DNA from: Streptomyces antnestii
GTDB taxonomy: Bacteria; Actinomycetota; Actinomycetes; Streptomycetales; Streptomycetaceae
Assembly: GCF_004005495.1 (NCBI RefSeq)
Contig: NZ_RZYA01000016.1
Location: 1-64,000 of the forward strand
DNA: 64,000 nt
Direction of reading: 5' to 3'
How positions within the stretch are numbered: the stretch's first letter is position 1; every line of letters starts with the position of its first letter. The notes below the pieces were generated by a model, which saw only the letters and a list, made by a program, of their open reading frames with translations, had not been told where the DNA came from and made no database searches. The position numbers were made by a program, and so were the translations under genes. Below are positions 35,912 to 44,033 of this stretch, piece after piece.

Positions 35912-36511
35912 TCAGGCCGCGACCGTGACGGCGCTGACCTCGTCGACGGCGCCGGTGGCGATGTCGAAGACCCAGCCGTGCAGCGTGAGCGTCCCGTTCG
36001 CCAGGGCGCGGGCCACCGCGGGATGGGTGGCCAGGTTCTGCAGCTGCGCGGACACGTTCGCCCGTACCAGGGCGGCGACCCGGCCGGAGCCCGTCGTGGC
36101 CGGGCCGGCGGCGGCGCGGGCCTGTGCGGCGTCCGCGTGCCGGAGCCAGTCGGAGACGACGGGCGCGGCGCTGAGGTCGTGGCCTTCGGCCAGGGCCGTC
36201 ATCGCTCCGCAGGACGAGTGGCCGCACACGACGATCTCGCTCACGTGCAGCACGGCCACGGCGTACTCGATGCTCGCCGCGACGCCGTCGGGGCCCGACG
36301 TGTAGGCCGGGACGAGGTTGCCCGCGGTGCGGATGACGAACAGCTCGCCCGGCTCGCTCTGGGTGATCAGCTCGGGGACCACGCGGGCGTCCGAGCAGCC
36401 GATGAAGAGCGTCGTCGGACGGTGGGTCGTGGCGAGCTGGGCGAAGAGCCCGGCCTTCGCGGGAAAGACGTCGCGGCGGAACCGCGCGAGGCCGTCCGAG
36501 ATGTCGTGCAC
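35912..36511 (-). CDS. cynT: Beta-class carbonic anhydrase (CynT-type)
   Basis: A 199-residue beta carbonic anhydrase interconverting CO2 and bicarbonate. The zinc site is C39-S-D41-x-R43 (IGCSDARV), H98 and C101 (VCGHSSCGAM). GTG 36511 has AAGGGAG six bases upstream. As in E. coli cynTS it presumably replenishes the bicarbonate consumed by cyanase, encoded next on the same strand. It is divergent from the LysR regulator across a 135-bp region. Confidence 0.93.
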   Translation of the reverse strand: MHDISDGLARFRRDVFPAKAGLFAQLATTHRPTTLFIGCSDARVVPELITQSEPGELFVIRTAGNLVPAYTSGPDGVAASIEYAVAVLHVSEIVVCGHSSCGAMTALAEGHDLSAAPVVSDWLRHADAAQARAAAGPATTGSGRVAALVRANVSAQLQNLATHPAVARALANGTLTLHGWVFDIATGAVDEVSAVTVAA

Positions 36512-36566
36512 GGATCGCTCCCTTCGATGACTGCCTGCCCGGCGGGCTGACGAGATCCACCATGCA

Positions 36567-36603
36567 TGACCATTGGGTATAGCGTCCAAGACGCAATGAC
36601 CAT
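36567..36603. promoter_or_regulatory. Candidate CynR binding region
   Basis: Within the 135-bp divergent spacer a small dyad GCGTC-CAA-GACGC (36582-36594) is embedded in a longer ATTG...CAAT frame (36572-36597), flanked by two ATGACCAT copies (36566-36573, 36597-36604). LysR proteins bind such extended interrupted dyads upstream of the divergent target. Confidence 0.45.
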
Positions 36604-36646
36604 GACTCCGATCGATGGCATCTATAGGGCCGCGTATGGTGGAGGT

Positions 36647-37555
36647 ATGGGCCCAGAACTCCGCCACCTCCGCTATCTGACCGCGGTCGTCGAGCACGGC
36701 AACTTCACCCGTGCGGCCGAGGAGCTGCGCATCTCCCAGCCGACGCTGTCGCAGCAGATCAAGCAGATGGAACGCGTCGTCGGCGCGCAGCTCCTCGACC
36801 GCAGCGGCCGCGGCGTGCGCCCCACGGACGCCGGCGAGGCCTACGTGTACTACGCGAAGCGCGTGCTCAGGGACATGGCCGCCGCCGACCGCGCCGTGCT
36901 CGACGTGGCGGACCTCTCGCGCGGACACCTCCGCCTCGCCATGACGCCCACCTTCACCGTCTATCTCACCGGCCCCCTTGTCGACACGCTCCGCAGCCGC
37001 CATCCCGGCATCACTGTGGACGTCCGGGAGATGACGCAGGACCGTATCGAGGCGAGCCTGCTGGCCGACGAGCTCGACCTGGGGATCGCCTTCGCGGGGT
37101 CGCACCAGGCGGGCGTCTCGGCCACGGCGCTGTTCACCGAGCGCCTGAGCCTCGTGGTGAGCGTCGGCGGTGACGAGGTACGGGGCGACCGTCCGTTGCC
37201 GGTCCGCGAACTGGCGGATCGTCAACTGGCCCTGCTCAGCGGTGACTTCGCCACCCGCGGGCACATCGACGACTATCTCGCGGCGCACCGGGTCGCGCCG
37301 CCCGTCGCCGTCGAGGCCAACAGCATCCAGGCGCTCACCGAGATCGTGCGGCGCTCCTCGCTACTGGCCACCGTGCTCCCCGACGCCATCGCCGAGGACC
37401 ACCCGCACCTGCGCCCCGTCCCGCTCGACCCGCCGCTGCCCGCCCGCACCGCCGTGCTCCTGCGCAGGGAGAGCGCCTACGAGAGCGCTGCCGCGCGCGC
37501 CTTCGCCCGGCTCGCCCACGACCTCGTCCAGGAGCGGGGATACGGGCGGCCCTGA
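36647..37555 (+). CDS. cynR: LysR-family regulator, probably of the cyanate genes
   Basis: A 302-residue LysR protein. The HTH (about 1-60) reads LRYLTAVVEHGNFTRAAEEL, RISQPTLSQQIKQMERVVGA; the effector domain (about 90-295) includes GHLRLAMTPTFTVYLTGPLV and LDLGIAFAGSHQAGV. The position opposite cynT-cynS matches E. coli cynR, an activator responding to cyanate. TATGGT (36635-36640) lies six bases before GGAGGT and the ATG, and the ribosome site is too close to the start for normal use, so a very short or leaderless transcript is likely. Confidence 0.88.
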   Translation: MGPELRHLRYLTAVVEHGNFTRAAEELRISQPTLSQQIKQMERVVGAQLLDRSGRGVRPTDAGEAYVYYAKRVLRDMAAADRAVLDVADLSRGHLRLAMTPTFTVYLTGPLVDTLRSRHPGITVDVREMTQDRIEASLLADELDLGIAFAGSHQAGVSATALFTERLSLVVSVGGDEVRGDRPLPVRELADRQLALLSGDFATRGHIDDYLAAHRVAPPVAVEANSIQALTEIVRRSSLLATVLPDAIAEDHPHLRPVPLDPPLPARTAVLLRRESAYESAAARAFARLAHDLVQERGYGRP

Positions 37556-37633
37556 CGGGGTCCGGCGGGTTACCGGCGGCCTTCGCGGGTGTTACGGAGA
37601 GGTGCTTACCGGGGGGTAGGCCAACGCACCCCC

Positions 37634-37658
37634 CTTGTTATACGGTCCGTCTAACAAG
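37634..37658. promoter_or_regulatory. 25-bp palindromic operator upstream of the AurF-like gene
   Basis: CTTGTTA-n-ACGG-n-CCGT-n-TAACAAG is a near-perfect palindrome: 22 of 25 bases are symmetric and only the three n positions break it. It is centred at 37646, 102 bp before the diiron oxygenase start. The spacing and length resemble TetR operators. No TetR gene is adjacent, so the regulator is probably encoded elsewhere. Confidence 0.75.
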
Positions 37659-37747
37659 CAGGCGGGTGGCTTGAGCCGAGCCCCCGTCCACCTGGGCTGA
37701 CCTGGTGTCTTCGCAAGGAACGCACGTCTGATCCAAGGAGCCGCAGC

Positions 37748-38662
37748 ATGGCAAACGGCACTGTTCGGCCGGCATCGCACGACCTCCCCGACGAGCGCGG
37801 CGTCTCGCGGCGGCTGCTGGAATCGGCCGCCGTGCTGGCGTACGACCCGGCCACCGAGGTGGACTGGGAGACGCCCCTGGACAAGGACTTCCACGGCGCG
37901 AGCCCGGAGTGGAGCACGCTCTACGGCACCCCGTACTGGGCGGAGCTGACCGAGGCGCAGCGCAGGGAGCTGACACGGCAGGAAGCCGCGTCGGTGGCCA
38001 GCACCGGCATCTGGTTCGAGATGATCCTGCAGCAGATGGTGCTGCGCGACGTGTACGCGAAGGACCCGACGGGGGCCGACTTCCAGTGGGCGCTCACCGA
38101 GGTCGCCGAGGAGTGCCGCCACTCGATCATGTTCGCCCGCGGCGCCGAGAAGCTGGGGGCGCCGGCCTACCGGCCGCACCGGCTCGTCATCGAACTCGGC
38201 CGCGTCTTCAAGACGCTCGCCTTCGGTGAGGCGGCCTACGCCGCGATCCTGGTCGCCGAGGAAGTCCTCGACGTCATGCAGCGCGACTGGATGCGGGACG
38301 AGCGGGTCGTGCCGTTCGTCCGCACGATCAACAACATCCATGTCGTCGAGGAGTCGCGGCACATGAAGTTCGCCCGCGAACAGACCCGCAAGCGCCTCGC
38401 CCGCGCGGGCCGGGTGCGCCGGCACATCAACGCCTTCGTGGTCGCCACCGCGTCGTACTTCATCGTGACGAGCATGGTCCGCAAGCAGGTCTACGAGAGC
38501 GCCGGACTCGACGTCGAGCGTGCGGTGGCCGAGGCCCGGGCCAACGAGCACCACAAGTCCATGATGCGCGCGAGCTGCTCGGGCCTCATGGAGTTCCTGG
38601 CGTCCGCACGGCTGCTCACCAAGCCGGCGCTGGCGTTCTACAAGCGTGCCAACCTCATCTGA
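37748..38662 (+). CDS. AurF-like diiron N-oxygenase family protein
   Basis: A 304-residue all-helical diiron protein of the p-aminobenzoate N-oxygenase AurF family. Iron-ligand motifs are visible: an E in WFEMILQQM, the EVAEECRHSIMFAR E-x-x-H, E in GEAAYAAILVAEEVLD, and EESRHMKFAREQ. The family uses O2 at a diiron site to oxidise amines or other substrates. ATG 37748 follows AAGGAG. The downstream ferredoxin-reductase fusion, 19 bp away, is the natural electron supply. No biosynthetic cluster surrounds it, suggesting a housekeeping or lipid-type role rather than antibiotic synthesis. Confidence 0.88.
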   Translation: MANGTVRPASHDLPDERGVSRRLLESAAVLAYDPATEVDWETPLDKDFHGASPEWSTLYGTPYWAELTEAQRRELTRQEAASVASTGIWFEMILQQMVLRDVYAKDPTGADFQWALTEVAEECRHSIMFARGAEKLGAPAYRPHRLVIELGRVFKTLAFGEAAYAAILVAEEVLDVMQRDWMRDERVVPFVRTINNIHVVEESRHMKFAREQTRKRLARAGRVRRHINAFVVATASYFIVTSMVRKQVYESAGLDVERAVAEARANEHHKSMMRASCSGLMEFLASARLLTKPALAFYKRANLI

Positions 38663-38681
38663 GCCGACGTGAGTTGACGAC

Positions 38682-40325
38682 ATGACGTACGCCATCACCC
38701 AGACCTGCTGCAGCGACGCCACCTGTGTCGCCGTGTGCCCGGTGAACTGCATCCACCCCACCCCCGAGGAGCGGGCGTTCGGCAGCACGGAGATGCTGCA
38801 CATCGACCCCGTGTCCTGCATCGACTGCGGCGCGTGCGCCGACGCCTGCCCCGTCGACGCGATCTTCCCCGTCGACCGGCTGTCCCCTTCGCAGCGGGAG
38901 TACGCCGACATCAACGCCGCGTACTACCGGGACGCGGAGCCGGCGCCGGTCGACGACAGCCCCAACTTCCACGCGTGGGGGAGCCCGTCGTTTTCGCGCG
39001 TCCTGCCCTCCGACCTCGCGCCGCTCAAGATAGCCGTGGTCGGCACGGGACCCGCGGGGATGTACGCGGTGCAGGACCTGCTGCTGCACACCAACGCGGA
39101 GGTGACCCTCATCGACCGGCTGCCGGTGGCCGGCGGCCTCGTGCGCTACGGCGTCGCACCGGACCACCCCGCCACGAAGAAGGCCGGCGAGTCCTTCGCC
39201 AGATTCCACACCCACCACCGCGTCCGGATGCACCTGGGCCTCGACGTGGGTGAGGACGTCACGCCGCAGGAGCTCGCCGAGCACCACGACGCGGTCGTCT
39301 ACGCCGTCGGGGCCGCCGCCGACCGCCGCCTGTCCGTCCCGGGCGAGGACCTGACCGGCAGCATCTCGGCCCGCACCTTCGTCGCCTGGTACAACGCCCA
39401 CCCGGACGTGCCGCACGACGCGATCGACCTGTCCGCAGAACGCGTCGTGGTCGTCGGCAACGGCAACGTCGCCCTCGACGTCGCCCGCATCCTGCTCGCC
39501 GACCCGGACGCCCTCGCCCGCACCGACATCGCCGACCATGCCCTGAAGGCGCTGCGCGCCGGCTCGGTGCGCGAGGTGGTCCTGCTCGGCCGCCGGGGAC
39601 CCGAGGACGCCGCGTACACCACGTCGGAGCTGCTCGCGCTCAAGCACGTGCCCGGCCTGCAACTCCTCGTCGACGATCACGATCCCCGGACCGGCGCGGC
39701 CATCGACGCGGCCGGTCCGCACGACAAGGCCGCCGTCCTGAGGGGAGTGCCCCTCGGGAGCTTCGACGCGGATCGGGCACCGGCGCCCGGGCGGCGCATC
39801 GTGCTGCGCTTCCACAGCACGCCCGCGGAAGTGCTCGGTACGGAACGGGTCGACGCCGTGCGCACCGACGGGGCGTCGGGGGAGCGGGAGATCGCCGCCG
39901 GGATGGTGCTGCGCGCGATCGGCTATCGCGGTGGACCGCTCGCGGGCCTCCCCTTCGACGAGACCAGCGGCACCGTCCCGCACGAGCGCGGGCGCGTCAC
40001 CGGGATGCCGGGGACCTACGTCGCGGGCTGGATCAAGCGCGGCCCCAGCGGCGGGATCGGCGCCAACCGCACCTGTGCGGCCGAGACGGTCTCCACGCTC
40101 CTGGCCGACGCCGTGGCCGGCGCCCTGCCGGAACCGCCGCACGCGCCCAAGGCCTTCCACCGCCTCGCCAGGCGCCGCAACCGGCGCGTCCTCGACGCGA
40201 AGGGACTGGCCGCGATCGAACGGGCCGAGGCCGCGCGCGGCCGCGAGGCGGGACGGCCACGGGTCAAGCTGGCCACCGTCGACGAACTCGTCGCGACGGC
40301 GCGGCGCGGGCGTCTGCTGCGCTGA
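38682..40325 (+). CDS. Ferredoxin-NADP+ reductase with N-terminal ferredoxin domain (FprB-type)
   Basis: A 547-residue fusion. Residues about 1-65 are a seven-iron-type ferredoxin (TCCSDATCVAVCPVNC, then CIDCGACADACP). Residues about 105-547 are an adrenodoxin-reductase-like flavoprotein: FAD Rossmann VVGTGPAGMYAVQDLL, NADP-binding VVGNGNVALDVARILL, and GWIKRGPSGGIGANR near the C-terminus. It moves electrons from NADPH via FAD to the Fe-S clusters and then probably to the diiron oxygenase encoded upstream. The architecture is that of M. tuberculosis FprB. The C-terminal about 60 residues are Arg-rich. Confidence 0.93.
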   Translation: MTYAITQTCCSDATCVAVCPVNCIHPTPEERAFGSTEMLHIDPVSCIDCGACADACPVDAIFPVDRLSPSQREYADINAAYYRDAEPAPVDDSPNFHAWGSPSFSRVLPSDLAPLKIAVVGTGPAGMYAVQDLLLHTNAEVTLIDRLPVAGGLVRYGVAPDHPATKKAGESFARFHTHHRVRMHLGLDVGEDVTPQELAEHHDAVVYAVGAAADRRLSVPGEDLTGSISARTFVAWYNAHPDVPHDAIDLSAERVVVVGNGNVALDVARILLADPDALARTDIADHALKALRAGSVREVVLLGRRGPEDAAYTTSELLALKHVPGLQLLVDDHDPRTGAAIDAAGPHDKAAVLRGVPLGSFDADRAPAPGRRIVLRFHSTPAEVLGTERVDAVRTDGASGEREIAAGMVLRAIGYRGGPLAGLPFDETSGTVPHERGRVTGMPGTYVAGWIKRGPSGGIGANRTCAAETVSTLLADAVAGALPEPPHAPKAFHRLARRRNRRVLDAKGLAAIERAEAARGREAGRPRVKLATVDELVATARRGRLLR

Positions 40326-40353
40326 CTGACGGGTGAGGTGAGAAGGGTGGCCG

Positions 40354-40370
40354 GAGGGGGCGCGCCCCTC
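40354..40370. terminator. Short stem-loop between convergent genes
   Basis: GAGGGG (40354-40359) and CCCCTC (40365-40370) flank a GCGCG loop immediately before the permease stop codon and 29 bp after the reductase stop. It may terminate both transcripts. The stem is only six bp, so confidence is moderate. Confidence 0.45.
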
Positions 40371-41807
40371 TCACCCCCGTAGGGCCGCGGCGGGGCGGGG
40401 TGCGCGGGTCAGGGCGAGATAGAGGCCCGTGGCCACGAGGATCCCGACCGGCAGGGAGAGATCCGTGCCGCCCGCCGCCCGGGCGATCGGCCCGGTGTAC
40501 ATCTGCGTGTGGATGCACGTGAAGGCGACGGCGGTGGCGGCCGACAGGGCGATCGCCCCGGCCCAGTTGACGCCGCCGCTGTACCAGAACGGGCTGCCCC
40601 GGGACTCGTCGGTCAGCTGCCTGCCGTCGTAGCGGTTACGGCGCCACAGGATGTCCGTCGCGTAGATCGCGATGCTCGGGCCGAGGAGCGCCACCATGAT
40701 TTCGAGCAGGTTGCTGACCGTGTCGAGGAAGTTGGAGACCAGCAGCGCGTACAGCGTCAGCGCCACCCCGAGGGCTCCGTCGAGGGTGACGCTGCGCGAT
40801 CTGCGGATCCGGACGCCGATCGACTGCAGGGCGAGGCCCGAACTGTAGGCGGTCATGGCGTTGTTGCAGACCGCGCCGAGGATGACGGCCAGGAGGAACG
40901 CCGGCTTGAACCAGCCCGGCAGGATCGTCTGCAGCGCCGTCTGGGGGTCGGACATGTCGAGGGCGGTGCCCGCGAGCGCGCCGAGCGAGGTGAACAGGAC
41001 GCTGGGCACGAAGGCGCCGAGCGCGGTCCAGCCGGCGACCGCCGCCGGCGACGTGGTGCGGGGCAGGTAGCGGGCGAAGTCGGCGCTGTTGCTGTACGAG
41101 AGCGGCGCCGAGGCGACGAGTGTGGTGCCGCCTATGACCACGGTCCACAACTCAGCGCCGTGCAGGGGGTGTTCGGGACGGTAACCCCAGTCGACGTGGC
41201 CGATTACGTATCCCGCGAGGACGGCGAAGGCGGCGGTCAGGGCCAGGGTGAACGGCAGGTAGAGCCTCACGATGGTGGCGTGGCCGTAGACGCTGATGGC
41301 GAGCGTCGCGACGGCCAGCGCGACGATGACGACGACCTTGACGCCCGTGGTGACGGCGATTCCGGCCTTGTCCACGAGACTGAACGCGGCGAGCGAGGCG
41401 GCCGCCCAGCTCAGGGCCAGATAGCAGACGGAAACGAACCAGCCGGTCAGGGCGATGTTCGCTCGGTTGCCGCGGACGCCGAACATCGCGCGCATGACGA
41501 CCTGGCTCGGGGCGCCGGCCGCGGGACCGCTGACCGCGACGAGCCCGACGAAGGCCCAGCACAGATTGCCGGCCACGATCACGCCGAGCGCCTGCCACAG
41601 GCCGAGGCCCATCAGGATGAGGGCGCCGCCGACCACGAGGCTGAGGTAGCTGACGTTGGGCGCCGCCCACACGGCGAAGAGTTCGTGGGCACGGCCGTGC
41701 CGCTCGCCGTCGGGGATGAAGTCGATGCCGTGCGTCTCCACATGTCCGGCCTGGTCGGCGGGGGGTGAGGGCGCCTGCTCCGGGGGGTCTGGGATCGTGG
41801 GAGCCAT
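40371..41807 (-). CDS. NCS1-family purine/cytosine permease
   Basis: A 478-residue membrane protein with about 12 transmembrane helices. NCS1 features are the N-terminal VETHGIDFIPDGERHGRAHELFAVW (a family signature), WAAPNVSYL, the helix-breaking GPAAGAPSQVVMRAMFGVRG, and SYSNSADFARYLP. The family co-transports purines, cytosine, hydantoins or thiamine with Na+ or H+. ATG 41807 has GGAGG five bases upstream. It is divergent from a TetR gene and its ATG shares the CATG at 41805-41808 with the longest TetR frame. Substrate unknown. Confidence 0.9.
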   Translation of the reverse strand: MAPTIPDPPEQAPSPPADQAGHVETHGIDFIPDGERHGRAHELFAVWAAPNVSYLSLVVGGALILMGLGLWQALGVIVAGNLCWAFVGLVAVSGPAAGAPSQVVMRAMFGVRGNRANIALTGWFVSVCYLALSWAAASLAAFSLVDKAGIAVTTGVKVVVIVALAVATLAISVYGHATIVRLYLPFTLALTAAFAVLAGYVIGHVDWGYRPEHPLHGAELWTVVIGGTTLVASAPLSYSNSADFARYLPRTTSPAAVAGWTALGAFVPSVLFTSLGALAGTALDMSDPQTALQTILPGWFKPAFLLAVILGAVCNNAMTAYSSGLALQSIGVRIRRSRSVTLDGALGVALTLYALLVSNFLDTVSNLLEIMVALLGPSIAIYATDILWRRNRYDGRQLTDESRGSPFWYSGGVNWAGAIALSAATAVAFTCIHTQMYTGPIARAAGGTDLSLPVGILVATGLYLALTRAPRPAAALRG

Positions 41808-41845
41808 GCAGTCCTCCGAACAGGCGAGCACGGGAGCCGACTTGT

Positions 41846-41867
41846 CTATTGGCCGTAATTCCAATAG
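41846..41867. promoter_or_regulatory. Inverted repeat between NCS1 permease and TetR, candidate operator
   Basis: CTATTGG (41846-41852) and CCAATAG (41861-41867) are perfect seven-base arms around an eight-base AT-rich centre. It lies 39 bp upstream of the permease ATG and just before the likely GTG start of the TetR gene, the natural place for autoregulation. Confidence 0.65.
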
Positions 41868-41877
41868 CGCTGAGGGG

Positions 41878-42567
41878 GTGCCGTCAAGCACCCGGCCCAA
41901 GCGCGTGCGGAAGGCCCCCGAGGCCCGCCGCGCCGAGATCGTGGGCGCCGCCGCGAGGATCGCGCTCGCGGAGGGCCTCGAATGCATCACGATGCGACGG
42001 GTCGCGGACGAGCTCGCGGTGCGCCCCGGCCTGATCAGCCACTATTTCCCGGCCGCGGAGGATCTTGTCGCCGAGGCCTTCGGTGTCGCGGCGACGGTCG
42101 AACTGGACGAGCTGATTCCCGTCGATCGGCCCAAGGGTGACGAGCTCGCGGACCTGGCGCGGTTCTTCCTCCTGGCGTCGGGTGACCGCTTCGACGGCAT
42201 GAGCCGGCTGTGGCTCAACGCCCGGCACCTGAGCCGCTACCGGGACCGGCTGCGCGACCGGGTCGGCCGGCAGGAGGCCCGGTGGCGCGATCGCCTGACC
42301 GACCTCATCCGCGACGGCGTCGACGCCGGGGTCTTCCGTACGGAGGACCCGCTGATCGCGGCCATCCAGATTCTCGTCGTCATGGACGGCCTCGGCGCCC
42401 ACGCCAACACGGACCGCACCAACCGGCCCCCGGAAGTCACCGGCATGGCCGTCACCACCGCGGAACGCGCACTCGACGTGCCGCGCGGCACTCTCGCCGA
42501 CCTCATGGCCGCCCCGGACCTGGCCCGTGAGCCGTGCGCGCCCGAGGCGCCGGCCGAGCGCGACTGA
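41878..42567 (+). CDS. TetR-family regulator of the NCS1 permease
   Basis: A 229-residue TetR protein. The HTH is ARRAEIVGAAARIALAEGLE and CITMRRVADELAVRPGLISHYF; the ligand domain follows (about 75-210). I place the start at GTG 41878 because the preceding in-frame stretch back to ATG 41806 encodes a non-conserved, Ser-rich leader and contains the CTATTGG/CCAATAG dyad that is probably the operator. The longer 253-residue form cannot be excluded. It probably represses the divergent permease. Confidence 0.85.
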   Translation: MPSSTRPKRVRKAPEARRAEIVGAAARIALAEGLECITMRRVADELAVRPGLISHYFPAAEDLVAEAFGVAATVELDELIPVDRPKGDELADLARFFLLASGDRFDGMSRLWLNARHLSRYRDRLRDRVGRQEARWRDRLTDLIRDGVDAGVFRTEDPLIAAIQILVVMDGLGAHANTDRTNRPPEVTGMAVTTAERALDVPRGTLADLMAAPDLAREPCAPEAPAERD

Positions 42568-42609
42568 CCACCGTACGGTCCGGCCGGTTTTCGGGAGCGA
42601 GCGCGGTGC

Positions 42610-43803
42610 TCAGCCCTGACGGGCGGTGACGCAGCCGGCGCGCCACTGGGGGTCGGCGGCCAGGTCGAGGCCGGTCCACGCCATCGCGAGCGCCCCGTCC
42701 AGAACAGCCTCGTCGCCCGCGGAGCCGGACACCTCCTCGGCGAACTGCCGCGTGTGCGGCATGCCCTGGGCGCCGAGCACGCCGATTGCCGGGTGGATGG
42801 CGGGCATGGCGTGGGTGACATTGCCCATGTCGGTGGAGCCGCCGGTGCCCCGCGGCGACGATCCCGGCTCCGGCAGCTCACGCCCGGTCGCCCGCAGGTT
42901 GCGCGCGTAGGCCTCCATCAGGGACGGGTCGTGGCACAGGTCCAGGTAGTCGGGCTGGATGCGGCGCACCTCCATGGTGGTGCCGGTGGCCAGCGCGGCG
43001 CCGCGGAAGCAATTGAGTACGCGCTCCCGGAGCTCGCCCAGCTCCTCGCCGGTGGGGGTACGCACCTCGTACTCGAGCACCGTCCGCTCCGGGATGATGT
43101 TGGTCCGCTCGCCGCCGTGCCGAACGATGCCGGCGACCCGGTAGCCGTCCCGCAGCTGCTGGCGGAGCTGGCCCACCGCGACCTGCGCGACGACCGCGGC
43201 GTCCCCGGCGTTGAGCCCGCCCTCGGGGGCCGCGGCGGCGTGCGACGCGCGCCCGGTGAACGTCACCTCGAAGCGGGCCACGGCGTTGCTCGAGCCGCGC
43301 GGGTCCACGGCGTCGACCGGCGAGGGATGCACCATCATCGCCACCGTCACGTCGTCGAAGGCGCCGCGCTCCAGCATCAGCACCTTGCCGCCGCCCTCCT
43401 CCTCGGCCGGGGTGCCGAGCAGCTTCACGCGGAAGCCGAGCTCGTCGGCGGCGGCCGCCAGGGCTATGGCCGCGCCCGCGCCCGCCGCGCAGATGATGTT
43501 GTGCCCGCAGGCGTGGCCGATCTGCGGCAGCGCGTCGTACTCCGCGCACACCCCGACGGTCAGCTCGCCGCTGCCGTACGTCGCCGTCAGCGCGGTCGGC
43601 AGATCGCACACCCCGCGCTCCACGGTGAACCCCGCGTCCTCGAGGAGCGCCGCGAGCCGCCCGGCGGCACGGACCTCCTCGAAGGACGTCTCCGGGTCGG
43701 CGTGGAGTTCGTGACTGAGCTCCAGCAACCGGTCCTTGTACTCGTCGAGGCGGGCGGCGACGCGGTCGCGGAGAGAGCGGAGAGAAGAGTCGGCTGCGGG
43801 CAT
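42610..43803 (-). CDS. M20-family metallo-aminoacylase/carboxypeptidase (AbgB/amidohydrolase type)
   Basis: A 397-residue zinc peptidase-like amidohydrolase. Motifs are the ELHADPETSFEEVRA N-terminus, the metal-binding CAEYDALPQIGHACGHNI (H-A-C-G-H), PAEEEGGGK with the catalytic Glu, MMVHPS, and a late VTHAMPAIHPAIG. The insertion dimerisation domain (GRASHAAAAPEGGLNAGDAA) is typical of AbgB-type enzymes that cleave N-acyl or peptide-amide bonds. ATG 43803 follows GGAGG. A TetR gene and an exporter lie divergently. A 27-bp palindrome lies 36 bp upstream of the start. Confidence 0.9.
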   Translation of the reverse strand: MPAADSSLRSLRDRVAARLDEYKDRLLELSHELHADPETSFEEVRAAGRLAALLEDAGFTVERGVCDLPTALTATYGSGELTVGVCAEYDALPQIGHACGHNIICAAGAGAAIALAAAADELGFRVKLLGTPAEEEGGGKVLMLERGAFDDVTVAMMVHPSPVDAVDPRGSSNAVARFEVTFTGRASHAAAAPEGGLNAGDAAVVAQVAVGQLRQQLRDGYRVAGIVRHGGERTNIIPERTVLEYEVRTPTGEELGELRERVLNCFRGAALATGTTMEVRRIQPDYLDLCHDPSLMEAYARNLRATGRELPEPGSSPRGTGGSTDMGNVTHAMPAIHPAIGVLGAQGMPHTRQFAEEVSGSAGDEAVLDGALAMAWTGLDLAADPQWRAGCVTARQG

Positions 43804-43839
43804 GGGGGAGGTCCTCCACTCGGGGTGAGCACGTGAGCG

Positions 43840-43866
43840 CGAAAGGAAACGCACCGTTTCCTTTCG
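43840..43866. promoter_or_regulatory. 27-bp perfect palindrome, candidate TetR operator for the M20 gene
   Basis: CGAAAGGAAACG (43840-43851), CAC, then CGTTTCCTTTCG (43855-43866) form perfect 12-base arms. A half-site CGTTTCCT recurs at 43988-43995 next to the -35-like TTGACG (43997-44002) of the divergent TetR gene, linking both promoters to one regulator. Confidence 0.8.
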
Positions 43867-43996
43867 TGGGGGTCATGTGTACCAGCTCACCGAGAGCCTG
43901 GCTATGAGTCCGGAGGTGGTCGAAAGGCTCCCATCGGCCCGGCGTCCCGTCGGCGTCCCGGATGGTGACATTGTTCGGGGAACTTCCCGTTTCCTA

Positions 43997-44025
43997 TTGA
44001 CGTGAGCGCTCGCATGCCCCGAAAT
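43997..44025 (+). promoter_or_regulatory. Possible promoter of the TetR gene 44034
   Basis: TTGACG (43997-44002) is followed after 17 bases by CGAAAT (44020-44025), only eight bases before the ATG. The -35 is good, the -10 weak. The half-operator directly upstream would let the repressor interfere with it. Confidence 0.35.
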
Positions 44026-44033
44026 GGGACGGC

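Noticed and set aside
37748..40325. Antibiotic biosynthesis cluster around the AurF-like gene
   Set aside because: No synthase, carrier protein or tailoring genes surround it; the neighbours are transport and nitrogen genes.
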